This document shows, piece after piece, positions 15,885 through 25,708 of a stretch of DNA of 50,802 bases. The notes below the pieces were generated by a model. The model ran no database searches, had not been told where the DNA came from, and saw nothing but the letters and a program-made list of their open reading frames with translations. The number at the start of each line of letters is the position of its first letter. Position 1 is the first letter of the stretch. The stretch spans positions 1 through 50,802 of the forward strand of contig JADFXP010000023.1 in assembly GCA_015233465.1 (NCBI GenBank). The letters are read 5' to 3'. This DNA comes from Candidatus Magnetominusculus dajiuhuensis (lineage in GTDB: Bacteria; Nitrospirota; Thermodesulfovibrionia; Thermodesulfovibrionales; Magnetobacteriaceae). A program made the translations under genes and the position numbers.

Positions 15885-17461
15885 TATTCTCCACGTTCCT
15901 TAACTGCATTCAACATTGAAAGCCCTATTTTACGCTGCTCTGTATCAAGCCTTATTATCCTTGCCTTTAATCTCTGTCCTTCTTTAAAAACATTCTCATC
16001 TGCCTTGATTATCTCAGAGTCATAGATAAGACCCTCAAGTCCTTCATCAATCTCAACAAATATTCCATGCTCACTGTTCCGTAATATAACACATTCCACT
16101 TCATCCCCAAGTCGAAACTTATTAGGTATTTCTTTTATCCATGGGTCAGGGTTTAATTGCTTGATTCCAAGTGACATACGTTCTTTTTCTGGCTCAAGAC
16201 TTAATACAACTGCATCAATCCTCTGCTTAGCCTTAAATACCTCAGAAGGATGTTTGATGTGCTTTGTCCATGAAATATCTGAAATATGAATCAAGGCATC
16301 TACTCCCTCAGGCAGGGCAATAAATGCTCCAAAATCTGTAAGGCTTCTAATCTTCCCTGTAACTGTATCACCAATCTTATAATTCCGTGCTACCAAATCC
16401 CACGGCTTTGGTTTCAACTGTTTTATGCCAAGCGATATACGCCTTTCTTCTTTATCTACCTTTAAAACTACTGCCTGAACCACTTGTCCAAGCTCAACGT
16501 ATTTTGAAGGATGTTTTGGTCTTTGATTCCAGTCTAATTCAGAGATATATACTAATCCCTCAATCCCTTCTTCTAACTCAATAAATGCTCCATAATCCTT
16601 AATGCCTACAATTTTTCCAGTGACAGTACTTCCTTCTGGGTATCTGATTTCAATGTTTAGCCATGGATCTGACTTTTTTTGCTTATAACCAAGCGTGATT
16701 TTCTCAGAGTCTTCATCATATTTTAAAACCACAACCTCTACTGGATCTCCAATAGAAAACACCTCTGAAGGATGATTTATTCTCCCCCAAGATATATCAG
16801 ATATATGCAGTAATCCATCCAATCCGCCTAAATCTATAAAGACTCCATAATCTGTGACATTCTTTACTAATCCCTTTACTATGCTGCCTTCTTTAATAGC
16901 AGTAAGAGTCTCTACCTTTTGTGTCTTTAATGTCTCCTCCAATAGGGCACGCCTTGATACAATCACATTATTAAGTTTTTTATTCATTTTAATTATCTTA
17001 AACTCACTAGTTGTGCCAATTATATCATCAGATGACTTTACTGGCTTTATATCATACTGCGAACCCGGAAGAAAGGCGCGCATTCCAGAAATATCAACTA
17101 TAAACCCGCCCTTTGTCTTTTCAATAATAGTGCCAACGATTGATTCTCCTGTGTTATGGGCATCTGATAATAAATTCTGCGCCCTCATCATTGAAGCCTT
17201 TCTCTTTGACAATGTGATTGTGCCTTCTGAATCCTTGATTCTTGAGATTATTACCTCTATTTTAGAGCCTTCTTTAAGCTCATTATATTCTTGTTCAGAG
17301 AATTCTTCCCTTTTAATATACCCTTCAGATTTGTAGCCAATGTCAACTATTACCACTTCCTGTGATTTACCAATCACAGTTCCTGTAATCATTGACCCTA
17401 CCTCTATACTTCGAAAGGTCTCCGCATAAAGTTCTTCTAAATCATTATCTTGGATCTCCAT
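15884..17461 (-). CDS. rpsA: 30S ribosomal protein S1
   Basis: Ribosomal protein that brings mRNA to the 30S subunit. Six S1 OB-fold domains are visible, the repeats showing GVFIDLGGLDGLLHISD, GAFIELEEGIEGLVYISE, GAFIALPEGVDALIHISD and GIFVEIDEGLEGLIYDSE. I set the start at ATG 17461 (MEIQDNDLEELY), with AGGAGG 12 bases upstream; a TTG at 17485 is in frame but lies before that site. The gene sits after ispH, an arrangement common in anaerobic Gram-negative lineages. Confidence 0.95.
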   Translation of the reverse strand: MEIQDNDLEELYAETFRSIEVGSMITGTVIGKSQEVVIVDIGYKSEGYIKREEFSEQEYNELKEGSKIEVIISRIKDSEGTITLSKRKASMMRAQNLLSDAHNTGESIVGTIIEKTKGGFIVDISGMRAFLPGSQYDIKPVKSSDDIIGTTSEFKIIKMNKKLNNVIVSRRALLEETLKTQKVETLTAIKEGSIVKGLVKNVTDYGVFIDLGGLDGLLHISDISWGRINHPSEVFSIGDPVEVVVLKYDEDSEKITLGYKQKKSDPWLNIEIRYPEGSTVTGKIVGIKDYGAFIELEEGIEGLVYISELDWNQRPKHPSKYVELGQVVQAVVLKVDKEERRISLGIKQLKPKPWDLVARNYKIGDTVTGKIRSLTDFGAFIALPEGVDALIHISDISWTKHIKHPSEVFKAKQRIDAVVLSLEPEKERMSLGIKQLNPDPWIKEIPNKFRLGDEVECVILRNSEHGIFVEIDEGLEGLIYDSEIIKADENVFKEGQRLKARIIRLDTEQRKIGLSMLNAVKERGE

Positions 17462-17498
17462 AATATCGCCAATCCTCCTATTCAATCTATTATATATC

Positions 17499-18320
17499 TT
17501 ATATTTTTTTAATTTTATCTATTACTTCTTCAATTATCCAAACAGGTGTTGAAGCTCCAGCAGTTATCCCAACTGTATTTATATTACTCAGCCAAGCCTC
17601 TTCAACCTCTAAAGCAGTCTCAATATGATGAGTGGTAACACCATGAGACTTGCATTGATTAGCAAGACGCGTAGTGTTTGCGCTGTTTTTTCCGCCAATT
17701 ACAAACATGAGGTCAACTTTTTTAGATATTTCAGCAGCCTCTATTTGCCTTAATGCCGTAGAATTGCATATTGTATTATATACCTTAAATTCCTTTGTTT
17801 TTTCAACAACAATTGATAGTAAATCTTTTAGCGCATTAAATGACTGAGTGGTTTGTACAACAATCCCAACCCTTGTTTTCAGTCCCTTTGGAGACTCTCC
17901 CTTACCGACAACAATGGCATTTTTCCCGCTGTAACTTAATATTGATCTGACCTCAGGATGATCACTTTCTCCAAGTATTACAACCTGATACCCTTCGTCT
18001 TTTAGAAGTTTAGCATATTGCTGAGCCTTTTTTACAAATGGACATGTGGCATCTACAATCTCAAGACCCATCTTTTGCATCTTTTCCTGCATATCTACTG
18101 TAACGCCATGTGTCCTGATTATGACTGCATCCATATCCTTTGTTGGTTCTTCTGTAGGATGGATGCCTTCTTCCTTTAATTTTTCAATTACCTGAGGATT
18201 ATGAATAATAGGCCCAATGGTAAAGACATTTTTTTTATGTTTTGCCATATCAAAGGCAATATCTACTGCCCTCTTTACCCCAAAACAAAATCCCGATCTT
18301 TTGGCTAATATTATCTTCAT
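17499..18320 (-). CDS. ispH: 4-hydroxy-3-methylbut-2-enyl diphosphate reductase
   Basis: Last enzyme of the MEP isoprenoid pathway, an iron-sulfur reductase that makes IPP and DMAPP. Three cluster cysteines are visible: GFCFGVKRA (Cys12), DATCPFV and NTICNSTALRQ. The active-site HPE motif is present in GESDHPEV and the threonine motif in VQTTQSF. Length 273 aa is short but normal for the single-domain form. It overlaps cmk by four bases. Confidence 0.96.
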   Translation of the reverse strand: MKIILAKRSGFCFGVKRAVDIAFDMAKHKKNVFTIGPIIHNPQVIEKLKEEGIHPTEEPTKDMDAVIIRTHGVTVDMQEKMQKMGLEIVDATCPFVKKAQQYAKLLKDEGYQVVILGESDHPEVRSILSYSGKNAIVVGKGESPKGLKTRVGIVVQTTQSFNALKDLLSIVVEKTKEFKVYNTICNSTALRQIEAAEISKKVDLMFVIGGKNSANTTRLANQCKSHGVTTHHIETALEVEEAWLSNINTVGITAGASTPVWIIEEVIDKIKKI

Positions 18321-18976
18321 ATCCCTTTATTTTTGATTTCCTTCATTATCTGCTCAACTGTCTGTTCAATACTATTAGCTGATGAATCTATCAAAATTGC
18401 ATCTTGGGCCTGTTTTAATGGCGCAACATCACGTTCCATATCTCTTTGATCTCTGATTATAATATCTTTTTCAATCTGCTCAAGGGTTACATTTGAATAA
18501 TCATCTTTTATCTGCTCAAACCTTCTTAATGCGCGTATCTTAGGCGTTGCAGTGAGAAAAAATTTCATATCAGCCGTTGGAAATACAACTGTTGTCATAT
18601 CCCTTCCTTCTGCCACAATATTTGAATCCTTTGCGCACTGTCTCTGTACTTCAAGTAGAAAATCACGCACAGGTTTAAGAGCAGAAAAAACTGATGAATA
18701 ATGACTGATTCTCTCTTCTCTTATCTCTTTTGATACATCTATACCATTTAATATTACACTGCCATTTTCATATTTAATAGATAATTTTTTTAATGTTTCT
18801 GTGATTTTAGTTAATCCTGAATCTTCATCAAGTTCATAGTTTAGAAGACCTACTGCAATTGCCCGATATAATGCTCCAGTATCTAAAAATGAAAATCCTG
18901 TTAGATCGGCAATATGCTTTGCTATTGTGCTTTTCCCGGCTCCAGATGGGCCGTCTATTGCTATTACCTTTTTCAT
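18317..18976 (-). CDS. cmk: Cytidylate kinase
   Basis: Phosphorylates CMP and dCMP. The P-loop GPSGAGKST is at residues 9-17, followed by FLDTGALYRAIA (the CMP-binding DTG motif), VAEGRDMTTVVFP and RDQRDMERDVAPLKQA. Length 219 aa is standard. Start and stop overlap with aroA and ispH, so it is translationally coupled in the aro-rpsA operon. Confidence 0.96.
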   Translation of the reverse strand: MKKVIAIDGPSGAGKSTIAKHIADLTGFSFLDTGALYRAIAVGLLNYELDEDSGLTKITETLKKLSIKYENGSVILNGIDVSKEIREERISHYSSVFSALKPVRDFLLEVQRQCAKDSNIVAEGRDMTTVVFPTADMKFFLTATPKIRALRRFEQIKDDYSNVTLEQIEKDIIIRDQRDMERDVAPLKQAQDAILIDSSANSIEQTVEQIMKEIKNKGI

Positions 18977-20271
18977 TATTTAATTAATCTCTCTAAAGTT
19001 GGATAGAATTCAGGAAATGAAATATCCACCGCTGACTTGCCTTCAATAATTGTATCGCCGTCAGCTATTAAAGCAGCGATTGAAAGAGCCATTGCTATTC
19101 TATGGTCATTATGACTATTAACCCTTGCGCCTTTTAGGTTAGTCTTCCCGCGTATTATCATCCCATCCGGGAGTTCCTCAATATCTGCGCCCATTTTAGT
19201 TAATTCAACTGCCATAGCAGATATTCTATCTGATTCCTTTACCCTTAGTTCACGTGCTCCTGTTATTATAGTTTCACCTTCTGCCTGTGTTGCAAGGACA
19301 GCTATGATTGGAAATTCGTCTATTAAAAATGGTATATCGTCTTCACTAATATTTACTGCCTTTAGACCATTTTTAGGATATTTGCACTCAATAGAACCTA
19401 TTAATTCAGGTGTAATTTTTTCTTTGTAATTAATTACTTCACCACCCATTTTATTTTTATCAAGGATTTCTAATAGTCCTATTCTTGTAGGATTTAGACC
19501 ACAATTATTTATTTTAATTGAAGACCCTTTAATTATCTGAGATGCAGCTATAAAAAAAGCCGCTGAGGATATATCTCCAGGAACGAACACTTCTGTTGCA
19601 TTAAGTTCTTTTCCTCCTGTTACTGAAATCTTTAAATCATCAACCTTTAAATCAGCCCCATAAACCTTTAACATTCGCTCCGTATGATCTCTTGACATAA
19701 TTGGCTGTTCAATTTCAGTTGTTCCTTCTGTCAGAAGTGCCGCAAGTATTATTGATGTCTTTACCTGAGCGGATGCTATAGGCATTTTATATTTTATTGG
19801 ACTTAATTTTCCGCCAGTGATACTAATAGGAGGATATTTACCTGAGGCTCTAGCGTCAATTTTTGCATCCATCATTTTAAGAGGTGTAATTACCCTTGAC
19901 ATTGGTCTGCCTCTTAGGGAGTCATCTCCAGTTAAAACAGAATGAAATGTACACGCGCTAAGCAGTCCAGAGATCAAGCGGATAGTTGTGCCAGAGTTTC
20001 CGCAGTCAATTACATTATTTGGTTCTCTGAGGGAACGTAGTCCATTGCCAGTAACAGTTACAATATTGCCATCTTGTTTTATATCAACTCCTAACATTCT
20101 AAAGGCATTGATAGTGCTGATAGGGTCAGCTGCATTAAGAAAATTATGAATTACTGATTTTCCATTTGCAATTGACGAAAAAAAAATGGCGCGATGGGAT
20201 ATTGATTTATCAGGCGGTGGTTCAATATTACCTTTAAATTTATTAGTCTTATATAATGTAATAGTATCCAT
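18976..20271 (-). CDS. aroA: 3-phosphoshikimate 1-carboxyvinyltransferase (EPSP synthase)
   Basis: Sixth step of the shikimate pathway, joining PEP to shikimate-3-phosphate. PPDKSISHRAI at the N-terminus, CGNSGTTIRL, RPM in LRGRPMSRV and DHRIAMALSIAALIAD near the C-terminus are diagnostic. Length 431 aa is normal. A palindromic repeat lies immediately upstream, separating it from tyrA. Confidence 0.97.
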   Translation of the reverse strand: MDTITLYKTNKFKGNIEPPPDKSISHRAIFFSSIANGKSVIHNFLNAADPISTINAFRMLGVDIKQDGNIVTVTGNGLRSLREPNNVIDCGNSGTTIRLISGLLSACTFHSVLTGDDSLRGRPMSRVITPLKMMDAKIDARASGKYPPISITGGKLSPIKYKMPIASAQVKTSIILAALLTEGTTEIEQPIMSRDHTERMLKVYGADLKVDDLKISVTGGKELNATEVFVPGDISSAAFFIAASQIIKGSSIKINNCGLNPTRIGLLEILDKNKMGGEVINYKEKITPELIGSIECKYPKNGLKAVNISEDDIPFLIDEFPIIAVLATQAEGETIITGARELRVKESDRISAMAVELTKMGADIEELPDGMIIRGKTNLKGARVNSHNDHRIAMALSIAALIADGDTIIEGKSAVDISFPEFYPTLERLIK

Positions 20272-20275
20272 TTTT

Positions 20276-20330
20276 TAATGGGTTCAAAGGGACAAGTCCC
20301 TTTGCGAGATTTTAAGGGCAGAGCCCTTAA
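20276..20330 (-). repeat. Dispersed two-hairpin repeat between tyrA and aroA
   Basis: Copy in the gene direction: AAGGGC-TCT-GCCCTT, linker AAATCTCG, CAAAGGGACTTGTCCCTTTG, AACCCATT. The tyrA stop codon (20329-20327) lies in the outer stem of the first hairpin. Confidence 0.85.
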
Positions 20331-21196
20331 GAAATGCCTTTAACTCCTTTGTATAAATCCTTTCTTAGTTTTTGAGCATGGGTAAGGTTTTGCAGCAATT
20401 GTTCGGTGTTTTCATTTTCCAGACAGTTTTTTAGAGTATCCAGATTTTTTTGGAATACTTCAATATGTTTTAGGATATTATCTTTATTGCAGAGAAATAT
20501 ATCCTTCCACATTTGCGGCGAACTCATAGCAATGCGTGTTGTATCTAAAAATCCGTTACTGCAATAATTCATATTATCAATCCCAATATCAAACACTGCA
20601 TTAACAAGTGTATAGGCTATGACATGGGGAAGGTGGCTGATAGAAGATATAATTTCATCATGCTGTTCAGGGGTGAGAATTTTAATCTTAGCCCCTATCT
20701 TAGTCCATAATTCTTTTATCATATTTAAGGCATCAATATTCGTATTTTCAGTTGGGGTTATAATCACGGTAGCCCCTTCAAATAGAGAGGGTTTTGAGGC
20801 ATCAATACCAGACTGCTCAGTCCCTGCCATTGGATGTACGCCTACAAAGTGAATTCCTTCAGGCATAATCTCCTCAATATCATATACAAGACTTCCCTTA
20901 ACGCTTCCTGCATCTGTGACTATAGCGCCTTTTTTAAGATAGCCTGCAAAAGACTTAACTATATCAATGAATGTCACAATCGGCGAAGTCAATACAACAA
21001 GGTCTGCATCTTGACATAACTCCTTTATATTAAGTCCATAGTCATCAATAATGCCTCTATCCTTTGCCTTGATCAAGACATTTTCAGTCCTGCCATATCC
21101 AGAGACTCGCTCTGAAAGTCCAAGACGTTTGATTGAATGAGCAAAGGACGCTCCAATTGCGCCTACCCCTATGATAACTGTATGCTTAAATGACAT
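20327..21196 (-). CDS. tyrA: Prephenate dehydrogenase
   Basis: Oxidises prephenate to 4-hydroxyphenylpyruvate for tyrosine. The NAD site VIIGVGAIGASFA is at residues 6-18, followed by GRTENV, DAGSVKG, HFVGVHPMAGTEQSGIDAS and SISHLPHVIAYTLV, all classic TyrA motifs. Length 289 aa fits the dehydrogenase-only form without an ACT domain. It shares its start base with the end of the DAHP synthase gene. Confidence 0.95.
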   Translation of the reverse strand: MSFKHTVIIGVGAIGASFAHSIKRLGLSERVSGYGRTENVLIKAKDRGIIDDYGLNIKELCQDADLVVLTSPIVTFIDIVKSFAGYLKKGAIVTDAGSVKGSLVYDIEEIMPEGIHFVGVHPMAGTEQSGIDASKPSLFEGATVIITPTENTNIDALNMIKELWTKIGAKIKILTPEQHDEIISSISHLPHVIAYTLVNAVFDIGIDNMNYCSNGFLDTTRIAMSSPQMWKDIFLCNKDNILKHIEVFQKNLDTLKNCLENENTEQLLQNLTHAQKLRKDLYKGVKGIS

Positions 21197-22221
21197 TAAA
21201 TTTCTCTGCCAATTGCCTTAGCAATAGGTTTTAGCTCTTGAATCAACTGGCTAAATACCTTAGGTTTTAGAGATTGTTCACCGTCAGACATTGCCTCAGA
21301 TGGATGTGTATGAACCTCTATCATAATCCCGTCTGCCCCAGCTGCAACCGCTGCCCTTGCCATAGGAGATACAAGATCCCACCTGCCTACTGCATGAGAT
21401 GGATCAACAATTATCGGTAAATGAGTAAGCTGTTTTAATATTGGCACTGCGCTTAAATCAAGGGTATTTCTTGTAGCGCGTTCATATGTCCTGATTCCTC
21501 TTTCGCAAAGTATAACCTTATGATTGCCCTTAGACATAATATATTCAGCAGCCATGAGCCATTCTTCAATGGTTGCGCTTATCCCTCTTTTTAACAGGAT
21601 TGGTTTATCAACCTCTCCAACGTCCAAAAGTAAACGGAAATTCTGCATATTCCTTGCGCCAATCTGTATGACATCAGAATATTGAACCAGCAGATCAAGG
21701 TCTTTGGAGTCCATAAGTTCAGTAACAATAGGCATTCCAGTCTGCTCCCTTGCCTCTGCCAATATCTCTAGTCCTTCCTTACCAAGCCCCTGAAATGAAT
21801 ATGGAGATGTGCGGGGTTTAAAAGCTCCGCCTCTTAAAAAATTTGCACCAGCCTTATGAACTTCATGAGCTATCTCAAGGAGAATCTTCTTGTTTTCAAC
21901 TGCGCAAGGACCTGCAATGAGAGCGATTTGATTTCCGCCAATCAATTGGCCTCTAATATTAATAACCGTGTTTTCCTTGACTATTTCCCTGCTTGCCAAT
22001 TTATAAGGCTTGATTATCCTCATTAAAGATTCCACTCCATTCATAGCCTTTACAGAATCGCTTTCTTCTTCTGTAATCTTTGATGTATCTCCTATAACGC
22101 CAATTATAGTGCGTTCCGTTCCCTTAGAGATATTTGCCTTTAAACCCTTTTTAGCGAGTTTATCTACAATCTTATTAAGTTCATCTTCTGTTACTGTTTT
22201 TTTAAGCACAATTATATCCAC
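21196..22221 (-). CDS. aroF: 3-deoxy-7-phosphoheptulonate synthase, type I-beta with N-terminal ferredoxin-like domain
   Basis: First step of the shikimate pathway, joining PEP and erythrose-4-phosphate. The catalytic barrel shows IAGPCAVE, GAFKPRTSPYSFQGLG, ILLKRGISATIEEWLMAAEYI, CERGIRTYE and DPSHAVGRWDLV. The first 70 residues form the small ferredoxin-like regulatory domain of the Thermotoga-type enzyme. The start is GTG 22221, with GGAGG seven bases upstream inside the hisC end. Tyr or Phe feedback control through the N-terminal domain is likely from the family. Confidence 0.95.
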   Translation of the reverse strand: MDIIVLKKTVTEDELNKIVDKLAKKGLKANISKGTERTIIGVIGDTSKITEEESDSVKAMNGVESLMRIIKPYKLASREIVKENTVINIRGQLIGGNQIALIAGPCAVENKKILLEIAHEVHKAGANFLRGGAFKPRTSPYSFQGLGKEGLEILAEAREQTGMPIVTELMDSKDLDLLVQYSDVIQIGARNMQNFRLLLDVGEVDKPILLKRGISATIEEWLMAAEYIMSKGNHKVILCERGIRTYERATRNTLDLSAVPILKQLTHLPIIVDPSHAVGRWDLVSPMARAAVAAGADGIMIEVHTHPSEAMSDGEQSLKPKVFSQLIQELKPIAKAIGREI

Positions 22222-23291
22222 TATAAAACCTCCTTGAGTCTATCTATAAATAGTTTATTTTCCTCTGGCAAACCTATTGTTACCCTGATTACAGTTTGTC
22301 CCATTGGTCTTATTATTATTCCAAGAGCCATAAGTTTGATATAAATCTCTCTGACATCAACCTTTAAATCAATATACATAAAATTTGCTTGGGTTTTAAC
22401 AAAAAATATACCCATATCCGTTAATTCCTTATAAAGATATAACTTTCCTTGCTCATTTATTTCAATAGACTTTCTTATATGTTCAACATCATCTAACGCT
22501 GAAATGGCCGCTGTTTGAGCAATAGTATTAGTATTAAAAGGCGCCCTAATCTTATTCATCTGCTTAATAATATCAGAATTTGCAATCCCATAACCAATCC
22601 TAAGCCCTGCCAACCCATATGCCTTTGAAAATGTCCTTAAAATAAGAATATCCAAACCATCCCTAAAATATTTTAAAGTATCAGGATTGTCACTGTCAGT
22701 AACATATTCATAATAAGCCTCATCCATAACTACCAGCACTCTATCAGGAATACGATTGATAAAATCATCAAACTCATCTCTATAAACTATTGTACCAGTT
22801 GGGTTATTAGGATTTGCGATAAAAACTATCTTTGTGTGAACTGTTATAGCATCAGCCATTGCCTTTAAATCATGCCTATAATCTCTTAAAGGAATATTTA
22901 CTATATTACATCCAACAGAAGAAACAGACATCGGATACACTATAAATGAAGGATCTGCCATAACAGCGTCATCGCCGGGCTGCATGAACGTCCTTACGGC
23001 AACATCAAGCAGTTCATTTGAACCATTACCAAGGATAATTTCATCGCTCTTAACATTATGTAATGCAGACAATGCCTCTTTGAGATAAAAACCATTGCCG
23101 TCAGGGTATCTATTTAATGAATAATTGAGATTTTTAATCGCAGATATTGCTTTAGGAGATGCCCCAAGTGGATTTTCATTAGATGCAAGTTTGATAGAGC
23201 CTGTTATGCCAAGTTCCCTTTCAAGCTCTTCTATGGGCTTACCCGGTACATACGGATTAATCTTGTCAACATATTTAGGTACAGTTATCAA
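22221..23291 (-). CDS. hisC: Histidinol-phosphate/aromatic aminotransferase
   Basis: PLP aminotransferase of fold type I. LASNENPLGASPKA at the N-terminus, IFIANPNNPTGTI, DEAYYEYV and LRTFSKAYGLAGLRIGYGI (Schiff-base Lys) are present. Length 356 aa is normal. Family enzymes act on histidinol phosphate. Its place between pheA and aroF suggests it also makes Phe and Tyr from their keto acids, as known for HisC-like AroAT in other bacteria; that part is inference. Confidence 0.93.
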   Translation of the reverse strand: MITVPKYVDKINPYVPGKPIEELERELGITGSIKLASNENPLGASPKAISAIKNLNYSLNRYPDGNGFYLKEALSALHNVKSDEIILGNGSNELLDVAVRTFMQPGDDAVMADPSFIVYPMSVSSVGCNIVNIPLRDYRHDLKAMADAITVHTKIVFIANPNNPTGTIVYRDEFDDFINRIPDRVLVVMDEAYYEYVTDSDNPDTLKYFRDGLDILILRTFSKAYGLAGLRIGYGIANSDIIKQMNKIRAPFNTNTIAQTAAISALDDVEHIRKSIEINEQGKLYLYKELTDMGIFFVKTQANFMYIDLKVDVREIYIKLMALGIIIRPMGQTVIRVTIGLPEENKLFIDRLKEVL

Positions 23292-23350
23292 ATATTATCC
23301 TTAACTATAATAGATTTAACGAGGAAAATGAACATTATCTAAAAAGGAAT

Positions 23351-24427
23351 CTAAAAATCCACAAGTGGATAAGATCCCAAAACCTTTAAAAATATACAAC
23401 GTTTCTCAACGTCTGCTATAGCTTTTCTAACCTTTTTATCTTCAATATGTCCAGCCACATCAACAAAAAACACATAATCCCAAGCCTTTTTCTTAGTAGG
23501 TCTTGATTCAATTCTAGTCAGGTTTAGCTTCGATTTTTTAAACGGCGTAAGCACTTCATGAAGCGACCCAGGAATGTCCTTTGCTGAAAACATTATTGAA
23601 GTTTTATCAGAACCAGTCCTGCCATAAGAATTCTTTGAGATTACGAGAAATCTAGTCACATTGTTTTTATTATCTTCAATATGACGCTCAAGAAAATTGA
23701 GATTATATATCTTTGCGGCTAGTTCGCTTGCAATTGCCGCTGTTCCTGTCTCTTCTTGAACCAATGCAGCAGCTGCGGCAGTGCTTGCAGCCTCATATAT
23801 TTGCACGCCTAACATATTATTTTCAAGCCATAACCTACATTGTGCAATTGGCTGAGGATGTGAATAAATCTTTTTTATCTTTGAAATATCATTTTCTTTA
23901 GATAACAAATTTTGTGAAATCTTTAGCATAATCTCTGAATAAATCTTTAAATCACTATCTAAAAACATATCAAGAGTATAATTGACAATCCCTTCATTAG
24001 AGTTTTCAATAGGCACAACTCCATAATCAGCCTCTCCTAAATCAACGCTCCTAAAGACCTTACCGATATTATCCATAGGTATGAATTTACAAGTAGAACC
24101 AAAATGCCTGATTGCTGCCTGATGCGTAAATGTTGCAGCAGGGCCAAAATAAGAAACATGTCTAACATTAGGCTGCTCTAAGGACAATGATGCGCAAAAT
24201 ATCTCTTTAAAAATTGTCTCAAGTATTTCATTTGGAAAAGGGCCTGTATTTTTAGCCTTTAGCCGATTAAGAATCTCTAATTCTCTTTCAGGTATATGAT
24301 AATTAAGATTTTGACTTCTCTTTGTCTCAGCAACCTTAAGAACAATCTCAGCCCTTTGATTGAGAAGTTTGAGTATCTCTGAATCAATTACGTCAATGTC
24401 TTTTCGTAAATTATTTAGTTCTTCCAT
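23351..24427 (-). CDS. pheA: Bifunctional chorismate mutase/prephenate dehydratase
   Basis: Makes phenylpyruvate from chorismate. The AroQ-type mutase is at residues 1-90 (LRKDIDVIDSEILKLLNQRAEIVLKV), the dehydratase at about 95-270 (YFGPAATFTHQAA, VVPIENSNEGIV, NNVTRFLVIS) and a C-terminal ACT domain at 275-355 (GSLHEVLTPFKKSKLNLTRIESRP), which in the family binds Phe for feedback inhibition. Length 358 aa is typical. It is the first gene of the aromatic cluster. Confidence 0.96.
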   Translation of the reverse strand: MEELNNLRKDIDVIDSEILKLLNQRAEIVLKVAETKRSQNLNYHIPERELEILNRLKAKNTGPFPNEILETIFKEIFCASLSLEQPNVRHVSYFGPAATFTHQAAIRHFGSTCKFIPMDNIGKVFRSVDLGEADYGVVPIENSNEGIVNYTLDMFLDSDLKIYSEIMLKISQNLLSKENDISKIKKIYSHPQPIAQCRLWLENNMLGVQIYEAASTAAAAALVQEETGTAAIASELAAKIYNLNFLERHIEDNKNNVTRFLVISKNSYGRTGSDKTSIMFSAKDIPGSLHEVLTPFKKSKLNLTRIESRPTKKKAWDYVFFVDVAGHIEDKKVRKAIADVEKRCIFLKVLGSYPLVDF

Positions 24428-24540
24428 AAGATGTTTTATTGCTAGATTTTAAACTTTGATATTTTAACAGTAATATGATGTTATAAGCAAGTGTTGAGTT
24501 TTAAAAAAAATCAGAATAACATATTATTATTATTCAATGC

Positions 24541-24569
24541 CTTGCGGGTTTGGGGCACTTGCCCCAAGG
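24541..24569 (-). repeat. Half copy of the dispersed repeat
   Basis: TTGGGGCA (24550-24557) pairs perfectly with TGCCCCAA (24560-24567), followed on the minus strand by ACCCGCAAGG, the linker of the repeat family. The second hairpin is missing. It lies in the dciA-pheA spacer, where nothing else was seen. Confidence 0.6.
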
Positions 24570-24578
24570 TAACAATTA

Positions 24579-25049
24579 TTAATTTTTTTGATCTTCTTTA
24601 TGGGATAAAGACCTCTTGGCAGCATTCTTTATAACCTGCCTAAGTTCATTATCTTCAATATTAACCCCTAAGTCATCAATAAATTTAATCTCTGAATCAT
24701 CTAATTTTTTTACGAGTTTAATTTCCGCTACATTATTAACTTCACGACTTGAAACATTACCTGCACGTAATTTAATTGATTTAACATTAAATGCAGCAAG
24801 TTTTTTAAGTATCTTGTCACGTTGATAAAATAATTCCGAAAGCCATAAGTTTGAATTCACGTTTATAACAAGCTGTCTGTCTTCAAGCAATACGGGTTCC
24901 GTATGTTGCGAAACAGGATGGTCAAAGAGAGTTGTCCATTGATTTTTTATCCTTAATAATTCAACAGAGCTTGATAATCCAACTTCTTTGGCTATAGACT
25001 CAAAAACATATGAGGCTTTCTGTAGATTTGAGTTTTTTTTACGTTTCAT
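24579..25049 (-). CDS. dciA: DciA-like DUF721 protein
   Basis: Protein of 156 aa with the DUF721 core: IKNQWTTLFDHPVSQHTEPVLLEDRQLVINVNSNLWLSELFYQRDKILKKL. The family includes DciA, which loads the replicative helicase DnaB in bacteria lacking DnaC. The C-terminal tail is charged and probably disordered. It follows rpmB on the minus strand. Confidence 0.75.
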   Translation of the reverse strand: MKRKKNSNLQKASYVFESIAKEVGLSSSVELLRIKNQWTTLFDHPVSQHTEPVLLEDRQLVINVNSNLWLSELFYQRDKILKKLAAFNVKSIKLRAGNVSSREVNNVAEIKLVKKLDDSEIKFIDDLGVNIEDNELRQVIKNAAKRSLSHKEDQKN

Positions 25050-25093
25050 AACATATTAATTAAAAACCAATCCTGACAATCATTTTATTGAAA

Positions 25094-25282
25094 CTAAATC
25101 GCTTTTTTTACCAGTCCAGATCTCAAACATCTAGTGCAGATATGGATTCTTTTAGTGCCTTGATCTGTGATGGTCTTAACCCTTTGAAGATTAGGCCTGA
25201 ACCATCTCTTGGACTTATTATGTGCATGACTAACGTTATTACCGACCTCGCGTTTTTTCCCGCATACTTGACAAATTGCCAC
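25094..25282 (-). CDS. rpmB: 50S ribosomal protein L28
   Basis: Small ribosomal protein of 62 aa. [25 protein letters not shown] and RPNLQRV are diagnostic. It has two Cys pairs (C4/C7 and CTRC), so it is the zinc-binding form. AAGGAGG precedes the start. It is transcribed divergently from ylxR across about 130 bases. Confidence 0.95.
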   Translation of the reverse strand: MAICQVCGKKREVGNNVSHAHNKSKRWFRPNLQRVKTITDQGTKRIHICTRCLRSGLVKKAI

Positions 25283-25411
25283 TTAAAAACCTCCTTAACA
25301 TTAATAGATTATTATATTACATTAAATAAGATATTATAATATTTAACTTAAGATAAATATTATATATTTAATTGCATAAATTAGTCTACATATGATAACA
25401 TATTTAAAGGA

Positions 25412-25708
25412 ATGTTACAAGAGCCTGAAAGAACATGTATTTGCTGCCGCTCAAAAAAATCAAAGCATAACCTTTTGCGTCTTGTAATTGATAAAGACAG
25501 ATTGGTATTTGATAAAGAGCAAAAAAATAATGGCAGAGGTTATTATATATGTAAACAATCAAGCTGTATCAAGAGTTGTTTTGAAGAAAAAGGTAAAAAT
25601 ACGATACGCTTAAAAAAATTTATAAAAAGTTTAAAGATAAAAATTGAAATTACTACTGGACAACTGAGAGAACTTGAAGAACTCTTGATTGAGGAGGTCG
25701 CTGATTGA
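25412..25708 (+). CDS. ylxR: YlxR (DUF448) RNA-binding protein
   Basis: Protein of 98 aa with PERTCICCRSKKSK, GRGYYICKQSSCIKSC and a basic C-terminus. The family (also called RnpM) binds RNA and modulates RNase P in other bacteria. Its position directly before infB is the usual one; its stop TGA overlaps the infB ATG. The ribosome-binding site AAAGGA is unusually close to the ATG. Confidence 0.9.
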   Translation: MLQEPERTCICCRSKKSKHNLLRLVIDKDRLVFDKEQKNNGRGYYICKQSSCIKSCFEEKGKNTIRLKKFIKSLKIKIEITTGQLRELEELLIEEVAD